Assembly (NCBI GenBank): GCA_041648505.1
Contig: JBAZOY010000017.1
Location: forward strand, 1 to 40,614
Direction of reading: 5' to 3'
DNA length: 40,614 bases
DNA from: JBAZOY01 sp041648505
GTDB lineage: Bacteria > Desulfobacterota > Syntrophia > Syntrophales > CG2-30-49-12
The notes beneath the pieces were generated by a model. That model was not told where the DNA came from. It searched no databases and saw only the letters and a program-made list of their open reading frames with translations. Positions 1 through 5,087 of this stretch are shown here, in pieces (position 1 is the stretch's first letter; the number at the start of each line of letters is the position of its first letter). Position numbers and translations under genes: made by a program.

Positions 1-145
1 CGCTTAACCAGATCCTCAATCAGCTGGAATGGCATATTGAAAAAACCGCCGAACAGCATGATTACCTCACGCTATACTCGCCCGGTGCGGACCCGCATGC
101 CGGGTGGTGTGGGGGCTGGGGGAGAAAATCCCCCGGCTACCCGAT
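1..145 (+). mobile_element. 3' end of a group II intron (domains V-VI), probable class C-attC
   Basis: Bases 78-105 fold into a domain V-like hairpin (CCCGG..CCGGG around a GCGG/CCGC stem with a two-base TG bulge). Bases 108-142 fold into a domain VI-like hairpin (GGCTGGGGG paired with CCCCCGGC) with an unpaired A at 139, about 7 nt before an ...CCGAT end at 145, as expected for a branch point. The 3' exon starts TGGGT at 146-150. Read on the minus strand this completes an attC R'' box as ACCCA|AC, the known target of class C-attC introns, and the intron lies opposite to the cassette genes, as is usual for that class. The reverse transcriptase ORF would lie left of the window. Only RNA structure by eye supports this. 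Confidence 0.6.
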
Positions 146-150
146 TGGGT
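146..150 (-). other. Interrupted attC R'' box of the 144-aa-protein cassette
   Basis: On the minus strand these bases read ACCCA. Joined to the AC expected beyond the intron they give ACCCAAC (RYYYAAC consensus). Its complement GTTGGGT differs at one base from the TTGGGC that begins the same cassette (662-667). The site lies 48 bp after the stop of the secreted-protein gene, where an attC is expected. The rest of this attC would be left of the window. Confidence 0.55.
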
Positions 151-198
151 ATTTCCCCGGTTAGTTCCTTTCATCAGAGACATACTATTTATTTGCTT

Positions 199-633
199 TT
201 ACTTATTTTTTTTGCCCTTGCCCTTGCCCTTGCCTTTACCTTTTTGGCCATAGAGATCGTCACCGCGTTTGAGGGCATGGAACTCTGGAGAACCGGGTTT
301 AATACCCAGACTTTTGGCCAGTGCACCCCACCCTCGGTCCTTACCTTCTTTGTATTGTTCAGTCACATAGTCAATCGGTTTCCCGGACATTTCTCCCAAT
401 CGCAAGGCAACATAAGCATCCGCAGGTTTAGGAAAATTGCTGAGTACGGTCGTGATCTGCGCATCGCCGATATTGAAACGCGTGGCAATCTTTGCTCGGA
501 ATCCGGATGGATCTGCTTGCGCCTGAATATTAAAATTTGGCATCCAATCGAAGTCAGATGCAGCGGCTACTGATGCTGATGAAGCAAGCAAAAACACGAC
601 CGAAACCGTTAACAACATTTTTCGTAGTTTCAT
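199..633 (-). CDS. Secreted cassette protein with a Lys/Gly-rich tail, unknown function
   Basis: The 144-aa product begins with a signal peptide (MKLRK, hydrophobic core, cut near AAA-SDF at about 25) and should be periplasmic or secreted. The middle is soluble with no family I recognise (motif GWGALAKSLGIKPGS near 100). The end is a basic run of alternating K and G, encoded by a hexamer repeat (complement of cttgcc, about 212-235) that could change length by slippage. The start has a strong ribosome binding site (AAGGAGGA). It is the last visible cassette gene, starting just after the attC at 662-720. The tail suggests nucleic acid or polyanion binding, which is only a guess. Confidence 0.8.
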   Translation of the reverse strand: MKLRKMLLTVSVVFLLASSASVAAASDFDWMPNFNIQAQADPSGFRAKIATRFNIGDAQITTVLSNFPKPADAYVALRLGEMSGKPIDYVTEQYKEGKDRGWGALAKSLGIKPGSPEFHALKRGDDLYGQKGKGKGKGKGKKNK

Positions 634-661
634 TGAATCCTCCTTGGATCATTAGTTTTAT

Positions 662-720
662 GCCCAACGAGCTAATCAGCGGCGCGGCTTTTTTGCGTCC
701 GCTGAATTTATTTGTTGGCC
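662..720 (-). repeat. attC site, 59 bp
   Basis: GCCCAAC at 662-668 and GTTGGCC at 714-720 are the outer boxes, with an inner CAGCGG/CCGCTG stem, and the length is exactly the classic 59-base element. The R'' box (minus-strand GGCCAAC) is the perfect complement of the first bases of its own cassette, TTGGCC after G at 1443-1449. It separates the two-gene cassette from the secreted-protein cassette. Confidence 0.85.
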
Positions 721-725
721 CTGCC

Positions 726-1247
726 TTATAATTTTCCATTGTTTTTCTTATCAAAGATATAAAGTAATCTATCAATTGTTGTAAACGCGAGCCCTTTAGA
801 TTTGCAGAGGTCGATCAGATCGGAGATATAGTCATAATAAAGAGCTATTTTTCTCTCAGCAGGTGTCGCTTGATATAGGGGATACTTCTTACCATAAACT
901 GCTCTATAGGCATGGCGGTCAATTATTTGAAAAACCTTTGGATTAATAAAACGTAATATAGTTGATGCCATTGGAAGATCTACTCCATTAACACCTAATA
1001 ATGCCTTGAGTACGTCATTGCCTTTCTTATGTTCTCCTGCTTTCATGGATTCCAGCTTTTTCAACTGCTCTATATTCTCATCGTCAAGGCGTACGTAACG
1101 GTTAACTTTCCAGAGGACTATTTCGTTTATTACCGACTGATCAATAGAATTGGTTTCTAAATTATCAAGTCGCTTTGTGAGTTCCGGCTGAAATTTATAA
1201 AAAGCCAGAAAAGTATTAAGGTCACCGGGGAATTCTGATGCTATCAT
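726..1247 (-). CDS. HhH/DNA-glycosylase-like cassette protein (tentative)
   Basis: The 173-aa product is taken from the ATG at 1247, which overlaps the stop of the 59-aa gene by ATGA. An upstream in-frame start at 1289 would run through that gene and is less likely. The segment LLGVNGVDLPMASTILRFINPKVF (in pieces LLGVNGVDL and ASTILRFINP) followed by IIDRHAYRAVYG resembles the helix-hairpin-helix part of OGG-like or GPD glycosylase relatives, in which an Asp follows the hairpin. No lysine nucleophile can be placed with confidence. It shares a cassette and probably translation with the zinc protein. Function in DNA repair or defence is inference only. Confidence 0.7.
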   Translation of the reverse strand: MIASEFPGDLNTFLAFYKFQPELTKRLDNLETNSIDQSVINEIVLWKVNRYVRLDDENIEQLKKLESMKAGEHKKGNDVLKALLGVNGVDLPMASTILRFINPKVFQIIDRHAYRAVYGKKYPLYQATPAERKIALYYDYISDLIDLCKSKGLAFTTIDRLLYIFDKKNNGKL

Positions 1248-1423
1248 GAGTTTTGTTGCCTCTTTAACTTTGCTTTGGTTCGATGGCATTCTTTACATCT
1301 ACAATGACAACCGCCTTGTGAAGGGCCATGAGTTGGATCAGTCGGGAAATCATCTAACGGCTTCCACCTGCGACATGTAGAGCATACTTTCCCGTTAATT
1401 CCATTCTTTATTATGATTGCCAT
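1244..1423 (-). CDS. 59-aa cysteine-rich zinc-binding protein, first gene of a two-gene cassette
   Basis: The ORF begins ATG at 1423 after a good site (AAGGAAGGA) and ends TGA at 1244-1246, overlapping the next gene's ATG by four bases. The product MAIIIKNGINGKVCSTC... has CSTC near 14-17, then CHCRCKECH near 39-47, so it can form one zinc knuckle (C-x2-C ... C-x2-C). Such C-x2-C pairs with WKPLDDF between them are typical of small HNH-associated or recruitment zinc fingers, but no HNH catalytic motif is present. Coupling with the HhH-like gene suggests that the two proteins act together. Confidence 0.75.
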   Translation of the reverse strand: MAIIIKNGINGKVCSTCRRWKPLDDFPTDPTHGPSQGGCHCRCKECHRTKAKLKRQQNS

Positions 1424-1442
1424 TTAATGTCCTTCCTTTTCA

Positions 1443-1501
1443 GGCCAACGTGGGCATCACCGGCGCGAGGAACGAGTGTCAGGTGGATTTAGTGGTTATG
1501 C
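1443..1501 (-). repeat. attC site, 59 bp
   Basis: GGCCAAC at 1443-1449 and GTTATGC at 1495-1501 are spaced to give 59 bp, with an inner CACC/GGTG stem. On the minus strand R'' is GCATAAC, the exact complement of the bases (TTATGC) that start the same cassette at 1890-1895. The stop codon of the 123-aa gene lies inside the R'' box. Confidence 0.8.
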
Positions 1502-1867
1502 ACTTTTTCTTGGATCATTATCTAAATACCACTTACCATTGCGCCAATATCCAACAACACTTTTTTGCCTTCCTTTTGGCTCCCAAGTAATTTCTCCATT
1601 ATAATTATAACCCGGACCCAGATAGTAAAATAATCCGCGCTCAATTCGTTCAAAAAGTGGATGCTGAACTGAGTATTTTGCTTTATTTATTAGGTTATAA
1701 CAATAATCCGTAACTAATACGCTGCCCTTCGCATAGCTGCTGAGACTGCAAAACTCTTTTTCAATAATATGCTTTGGAATGGGTTCTTTCCCATACTTAC
1801 TTTTTAATTTTTCTCCCACCTGTTCGTAATACTTCGCCACTTTCGAATAATAATCAGAATTTTTCAT
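1496..1867 (-). CDS. 123-aa cassette protein, unknown
   Basis: The product is soluble with no signal peptide. An N-terminal helical part (SDYYSKVAKYYEQVGEKL) and a conserved-looking middle (IEKEFCSLSSYAKGSVLVTDYCYN) are followed by an aromatic C-terminal part with GYWRNGKWYLD. The sequence KHIIEKEFC..YAKGSVLVTDYCYN.IN recalls the small domains attached to HNH or restriction proteins, but I cannot name a family. The start has GAAGG upstream. Its TAA lies within the attC R'' box, which is common in cassettes. It fills cassette 1895-1449 alone. Confidence 0.7.
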   Translation of the reverse strand: MKNSDYYSKVAKYYEQVGEKLKSKYGKEPIPKHIIEKEFCSLSSYAKGSVLVTDYCYNLINKAKYSVQHPLFERIERGLFYYLGPGYNYNGEITWEPKGRQKSVVGYWRNGKWYLDNDPRKSA

Positions 1868-1889
1868 TTACCTTCGCACCTTAATATTT

Positions 1890-1977
1890 GCATAACGTAA
1901 AAGTAAGCCGCCGCGCCGGTGGCTTTGATGGAAAACCGCCGAATGTTCCCGCGGTCGGCTTAACTGGTTTGTTATCG
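1890..1977 (-). repeat. attC site, 88 bp (copy 1)
   Basis: GCATAAC at 1890-1896 and GTTATCG at 1971-1977 flank a strong inner palindrome (AAGCCGCCGCG against CGCGGTCGGCTT). The whole site except its first bases is identical to 3658-3743. Its R'' (minus-strand CGATAAC) does not match the start of its own cassette (TTAGTA): three of seven positions differ. This fits a hybrid cassette. Confidence 0.8.
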
Positions 1978-2091
1978 ATTTTATTCATGTTTTTCCTTTG
2001 GTGGGCATAATTCCCCCGAATTCCCTCCAACGTAATACTAATTTCCGGCAGGGTGATGACAATAATTGGTATTATGTCCCCAGATTATCCT
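1892..2091. repeat. 200-bp direct repeat, copy 1 (attC plus cassette 3' end)
   Basis: Bases 1892-2091 are identical by eye to 3658-3857 and in the same orientation. The block starts at the attC crossover region and ends inside coding sequence. In copy 2 it includes the last 54 bases of the GIY-YIG gene. Here the same bases end the 53-aa ORF in another frame, so bases 2039-2091 are a relic of the GIY-YIG gene. Confidence 0.9.
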
Positions 2092-2233
2092 CTTGACTGC
2101 TATTAGATCCGTAGAGCGCCTGCATCAGGCTAATAGCCCCGTGAGAAGAAGCACTTTGCAATTCAATCGTAGGCGTCTGAGTAAGCGCACTCAAAAGCGC
2201 ATCGACCCTTTTACACAAAGATGAAACATCCAT
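2072..2233 (-). CDS. 53-aa ORF on a hybrid cassette, unknown
   Basis: A short ORF (MDVSSLCKRVDALLSAL..., ending SSQEDNLGT) has a strong site, AAGGAGG seven bases before the ATG. The last codons and the stop come from the 200-bp block shared with the GIY-YIG cassette, read in a different frame, so the native C-terminus is probably lost and the protein is a fusion or truncated product. The N-terminal helix resembles small helical bundle domains, but no family is recognised. It could also be a pseudogene of a longer cassette gene. Confidence 0.5.
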   Translation of the reverse strand: MDVSSLCKRVDALLSALTQTPTIELQSASSHGAISLMQALYGSNSSQEDNLGT

Positions 2234-2336
2234 AATTCATCCTCCTTGAAGGCCCAACTACTGTATATATGGTTTCCAGATAAATTCTATCTGCCTCTTT
2301 CTGTCCGTATAACACGCAGCGTATAAATTTCAATAA

Positions 2337-2401
2337 TACTAACGCCAAATTGAGCGGGCGCGGCTCTATCGCGCAGCGTCCCTTGGAGCGCAGTGTTAGG
2401 T
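2337..2401 (-). repeat. attC site, 65 bp
   Basis: TACTAAC at 2337-2343 and GTTAGGT at 2395-2401 are the outer boxes, with GC-rich inner stems. R'' on the minus strand (ACCTAAC) is the perfect complement of the first bases of the same cassette, taken from 2737-2743. It ends the NSIGQV-repeat cassette. Confidence 0.8.
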
Positions 2402-2407
2402 TTGGCT

Positions 2408-2716
2408 TCAACGCGGCGATTGACAATAAGAGGTACTGCCTTGAACACAGCCCCCAACACAAACGACCTGACCAATGTTATTAATCATTGCGCCTCCTCC
2501 GGGTTGCGAAGAGCAGATTACTTGACCGATAGAGTTGATGACGCACTGGCCCGGTCCGCAGAGAACTTGGCCAATCGAATTCGTCTGTGCCCCACCTCCT
2601 GGCGGGGCACAGATTACTTGCCCAATTGAGTTTTGAGTGCAGCCGCCTTGAGCGTAAACGAATGATGTTGCGAAGAGAGCAAAAAGCAGGGCAATTGAAG
2701 AGAGACTTTTAACCAT
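2408..2716 (-). CDS. Secreted NSIGQV-repeat cassette protein
   Basis: The 102-aa product has a signal peptide (MVKSLSSIALLFALFATSFVYA). The mature part is made of four to five imperfect units of the form x-N-S-I-G-Q-V-I/V-C separated by Gly/Pro linkers (NSIGQVICAPPGGG, NSIGQVLCGPG, NSIGQVICSS, NNIGQVVCVGG). Each unit carries a cysteine, so disulfide pairing after export is likely. The ATG has AGGAGG nearby, and the gene starts 21 bp inside its cassette. I know of no function for this repeat. A small secreted or surface structural peptide is one possibility. Confidence 0.75.
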   Translation of the reverse strand: MVKSLSSIALLFALFATSFVYAQGGCTQNSIGQVICAPPGGGAQTNSIGQVLCGPGQCVINSIGQVICSSQPGGGAMINNIGQVVCVGGCVQGSTSYCQSPR

Positions 2717-2736
2717 GATGATCCTCCTGTGAAAAA

Positions 2737-2903
2737 ACCTAACGTGGAGCTGAGCGTTGGCACGATCCTGCTCGCACCGGAGGTGCGGATGCAGGATCGT
2801 GACAGCAGCTCCAGCGATTTGTTAGGCGGACCGCTGGTAGCGGTCCGCTAGGCCCGTAAGGGCAACAAATTGCGGCGAGCGAAGCTCAGCTCCACGTTAA
2901 GCG
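2737..2903 (-). repeat. Long attC-like site with nested palindromes
   Basis: A 16-bp perfect inverted repeat joins 2740-2755 and 2884-2899. The outer boxes are ACCTAAC (2737-2743) and GTTAAGC (2897-2903). The latter, read as R'' GCTTAAC, exactly complements the start of the cassette at 3041-3046. A second possible R'' (GTTAGGC, 2821-2827) would give a 91-bp site using the same inner GTGGAGCTG/CAGCTCCA stem. A perfect 8-bp hairpin (GGACCGCT/AGCGGTCC) lies at 2828-2846. Confidence 0.65.
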
Positions 2904-3046
2904 GACGAGGAACCGAGCGAATCAGCGCGCATAGCGCGCAGCGAGGTGACGAGAGCGTAGAGGCGCGCATTTCCAATTTTATCAGATAATTGATCACTTG
3001 TTATCAGTCTTCTGTTCATCGTGCGCGACTCAAGCGGTCCGCTTAA
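2904..3046 (-). other. Body of an ORF-less integron cassette
   Basis: Between attC sites this 143-bp stretch holds no ORF with a ribosome binding site on either strand. It carries a GCGCGC-ATA-GCGCGC hairpin near 2925-2939, and its ends (2894-2906 and 3037-3049) form a 13-bp perfect inverted repeat. ORF-less cassettes are known in integrons and can carry promoters or small RNAs. Nothing here decides between those. Confidence 0.5.
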
Positions 3047-3130
3047 CGTTATAGGTCAGCCGCCCGGCCACGGAAATGTCCCACAACTACAGACCTATTT
3101 TCCCGGTCGGGGTTGATTGATTGGTTATAT
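3041..3130 (-). repeat. attC site, about 90 bp
   Basis: GCTTAAC (3041-3047) and GTTATAT (3124-3130) are the outer boxes. The inner arms CAGCCGCCCGG and CCGGTCGGGGTTG pair with a few mismatches. R'' read on the minus strand (ATATAAC) differs at one base from the complement of its cassette's start (TTATTT, 3656-3661). It ends the 106-aa-protein cassette. Confidence 0.65.
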
Positions 3131-3144
3131 TTTAAGGAGTTGAA

Positions 3145-3360
3145 ATGTATAAACAAATAGCAATACCTTACGGAATGGGAGAAGCCTTATTGACCGAAGA
3201 AGATGTAAGGCATGCACAATTAAACAACCTCAAAACTTTGTCTTTAAAGAAAAAAAGTGGCCGCATAATTGACGCAATTTTAAGTTATTTTGTTCTTAAT
3301 TGCATGGCTACTTCTGGTAATTTTGAACAACAAAAGCGCAAAAGGTTTTCCAGTCTTTGA
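3145..3360 (+). CDS. Possible small plus-strand cassette gene, unknown
   Basis: A 71-aa ORF (MYKQIAIPYGMGEALLTEEDVRHAQ...) has a very good site (TTAAGGAGTTGAA before ATG) and starts 15 bp after the R' side of the attC. It runs against the other genes of the array, and its last 53 bp overlap the 3' end of the minus-strand 106-aa gene. The first 50 residues look protein-like and the tail less so. It may be a reverse-oriented second gene of the cassette or a chance ORF. Confidence 0.4.
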   Translation: MYKQIAIPYGMGEALLTEEDVRHAQLNNLKTLSLKKKSGRIIDAILSYFVLNCMATSGNFEQQKRKRFSSL

Positions 3361-3628
3361 AATCGTACCACCATTCAAAACGGAACGATTCAATGTCGCG
3401 TTCTTTTTTGAGTTTATTGGAAAGTTCATACAACATTTTGTAAATCGCATTTTTGTCAGGGGAGTCGCCAAAATCATGGTCTTTTTCATCACGCTCTTTG
3501 AGTCCAGATAAATATGCAAGATGGCATCCATCTCCATTGACAAGACCATGACCACTTTTTGTTTCAATTAATGATTTGAGGCCAAGATAAATGAGTTCTA
3601 CTTGTGTATTCGATAAATTTTCAAACAT
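3308..3628 (-). CDS. 106-aa cassette protein, unknown
   Basis: The start is the ATG at 3628 (MFENLSNTQVELIYLGLKSL...), six bases from GGAGGGT. The longer reading from 3796 would translate the attC and is rejected. The product is soluble, mixed charge and largely helical, with an acidic centre (GLKERDEKDHDFGDSPDKN) and an aromatic end (FRFEWWYDFKDWKTFCAFVV). No known motif was seen. It begins 34 bp inside cassette 3661-3047, as cassette genes usually do. Confidence 0.7.
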   Translation of the reverse strand: MFENLSNTQVELIYLGLKSLIETKSGHGLVNGDGCHLAYLSGLKERDEKDHDFGDSPDKNAIYKMLYELSNKLKKERDIESFRFEWWYDFKDWKTFCAFVVQNYQK

Positions 3629-3655
3629 AGCACCCTCCTTTGTTTTTGGTTTCAA

Positions 3656-3743
3656 AAATAACGTAAAAGTAAGCCGCCGCGCCGGTGGCTTTGATGGAAA
3701 ACCGCCGAATGTTCCCGCGGTCGGCTTAACTGGTTTGTTATCG
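3656..3743 (-). repeat. attC site, 88 bp (copy 2)
   Basis: Boxes AAATAAC (3656-3662) and GTTATCG (3737-3743) surround the same inner palindrome as 1890-1977. Here R'' (CGATAAC) differs from the complement of its cassette's start (TTAGCG, 4232-4237) at one base only, so this copy sits in its native cassette. Confidence 0.8.
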
Positions 3744-3857
3744 ATTTTATTCATGTTTTTCCTTTGGTGGGCATAATTCCCCCGAATTCCCTCCAACGTA
3801 ATACTAATTTCCGGCAGGGTGATGACAATAATTGGTATTATGTCCCCAGATTATCCT
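3658..3857. repeat. 200-bp direct repeat, copy 2
   Basis: Identical by eye to 1892-2091 at a distance of 1766 bp. It covers the attC and the last 54 bases of the GIY-YIG gene. This copy is taken as the source because both the gene and the attC fit their cassette. Confidence 0.9.
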
Positions 3858-4208
3858 TAGCCCTTTAACAATCCCCTGATCAGAAAACGACTTTATAAAG
3901 TTACGCTCTGGGTCATTCTCCCTCTTTGGATTAGCAAATTGATCTCTACTCCCATTCTCAGAGTTCAATCTCGCGTTTAGATCTTCGGCTGTACCAACAT
4001 AGAGTGGGCCCATATCATCACATATGACGTACCAGCCGGGCCCGAATGGAAGTTGCGCGCTTGGTGCTGCAAAGTAATATTTCTTCTTAACCTCAAGCGG
4101 ATGCCAGTTCTGGGGATTCTTCGCCAAAGACTTTAATCCTAGAACCAGTCTATCGACTTTACTTGGATCTCTAACGTCCAGGTGATCGAATCGGAGTTTT
4201 CCCGGCAT
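3804..4208 (-). CDS. GIY-YIG nuclease-like cassette protein
   Basis: The 134-aa product has GWYVI near 58-62 and LYVGTAEDLNARL near 69-81, the two-strand GIY-YIG core (GWY, YVG) with the following Arg at 80. This predicts a metal-dependent nuclease fold as in UvrC and homing or Slx1-type enzymes. The first 50 residues are a separate N-terminal part of unknown role. The family's late catalytic Glu is not obvious. The start has AAGGAG at 12 bases. It is the first cassette gene of the array as seen, and its 3' end is the source of the relic at 2039-2091. A repair, restriction or mobile-element role is possible. Confidence 0.75.
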   Translation of the reverse strand: MPGKLRFDHLDVRDPSKVDRLVLGLKSLAKNPQNWHPLEVKKKYYFAAPSAQLPFGPGWYVICDDMGPLYVGTAEDLNARLNSENGSRDQFANPKRENDPERNFIKSFSDQGIVKGLRIIWGHNTNYCHHPAGN

Positions 4209-4231
4209 TTCCTACTCCTTGCGCTCGTGCC

Positions 4232-4238
4232 CGCTAAC
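4232..4238 (-). other. Right-hand boundary of the cassette array (R' box)
   Basis: On the minus strand this reads GTTAGCG, which matches GTTRRRY at six of seven positions, and the GIY-YIG gene starts 24 bp downstream. No complete attC or attI and no integrase gene can be seen to its right, where an integron platform would be expected. Confidence 0.5.
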
Positions 4239-4242
4239 ACAT

Positions 4243-4404
4243 ACTAGACAGAAAAAATATATTACAGCACACTTGGCTCAACTAATTATTCAATTATATC
4301 CAACATATAGCGCATAAGCGCCACATCTTTCGAGGAATATATTGAACAATGTCCAAAGGTTGCGATAAACTTTTTAAAAGTGATATAAAAATTCTGTCTA
4401 GTAT
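4243..4404. repeat. Terminal inverted repeats (12 bp perfect) around a 138-bp spacer
   Basis: TACTAGACAGAA at 4243-4254 is the exact reverse complement of 4393-4404, with AT-rich similarity continuing inward. The element fills the gap between the cassette array and the lipoprotein gene, whose stop is at 4425. No ORF is supported inside. It may be a decayed attC or attI, a MITE-like element or a chance structure. Confidence 0.55.
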
Positions 4405-4424
4405 AACACTGTAAGGAATTTTGG

Positions 4425-5087
4425 TTAGTTTCGGATAAGCTGGATTTTCTTTTGAATATTGGCCGCTTTCCCCGTCTCTTTCCCCGCTTCGTACAGGGCC
4501 TGAAGCTTTTCGAGATAAGCCAGATGGGCATTCTTCCACCCATTAACTGAAGCTGTATCGGCAGCGGCCTTCAAAATCACCTCACTGTACTTATAATGTC
4601 GGACAAGCAAACCAGCAGCAATGAGTTTCGAAAGGGGATCTTCTATGCTTATGACGGCCTGCTCCATATCCTTTTCTTTCCCATCCCTGAATGCATTGAG
4701 GACATCCCTGTACCGGGAAGGAAGCAATCCTTTATCAACTTTGTCAAAGAAACCTTTTAAAAAGTTATAATAAGTCCTGCTCCCAGGATTCTGCTGAACA
4801 GACTCTATGCGGAGATAATCACCGTCATCAAAATCCTCAAGAACAGCAACACTTACGGCATATTTTGTCAGGTAAGCTGTGGAAAGAATTTCCAGATCGC
4901 CGCTTTTCTTTATCTCTTCGATGGCTTTATCAAAGTGGAGTTCAGCAATCTTAACCCTGCCGTTTAAATAGTTCGTTTTATAACTCTCCAGATTATTAAA
5001 ACTGACATTTTTCCACTCAGGAACAGGCTGTGATCCACAACCAAAAATAAAAATAGAGCAAGCAAATAAAAATAAAAATGTCTTCAT
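4425..5087 (-). CDS. Lipoprotein of the Mce transport operon
   Basis: The 220-aa product has a lipoprotein signal with lipobox IFGC (Cys17) followed by GSQ, with no Asp at +2, so outer-membrane sorting is expected. The rest is helical, with TPR-like stretches (LHFDKAIEEIKKSGD, YSEVILKAAADT, LEKLQALYEAGKETG). Its ATG overlaps the stop of the MCE-protein gene by four bases (ATGA), so the two are translationally coupled. By place in the operon it is probably the outer-membrane partner of the MCE transporter, though it is not recognisably MlaA or MlaC. Confidence 0.8.
   Translation of the reverse strand: MKTFLFLFACSIFIFGCGSQPVPEWKNVSFNNLESYKTNYLNGRVKIAELHFDKAIEEIKKSGDLEILSTAYLTKYAVSVAVLEDFDDGDYLRIESVQQNPGSRTYYNFLKGFFDKVDKGLLPSRYRDVLNAFRDGKEKDMEQAVISIEDPLSKLIAAGLLVRHYKYSEVILKAAADTASVNGWKNAHLAYLEKLQALYEAGKETGKAANIQKKIQLIRN

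Noticed and set aside
37..573. 178-aa plus-strand ORF at the left edge
   Set aside because: It crosses the intron end and lies antisense to the secreted-protein gene; no ribosome binding site or family.
2211..2475. Minus-strand ORFs of 83 and 62 aa
   Set aside because: They translate straight through the attC at 2337-2401, and similar peptides arise from any such palindrome.
3629..3796. N-terminal extension of the 106-aa gene
   Set aside because: It would translate the 88-bp attC; the ATG at 3628 has a clear ribosome binding site.
1892..3857. The 200-bp repeat as an insertion sequence
   Set aside because: No transposase or terminal inverted repeats; it starts at an attC and is explained by cassette recombination.
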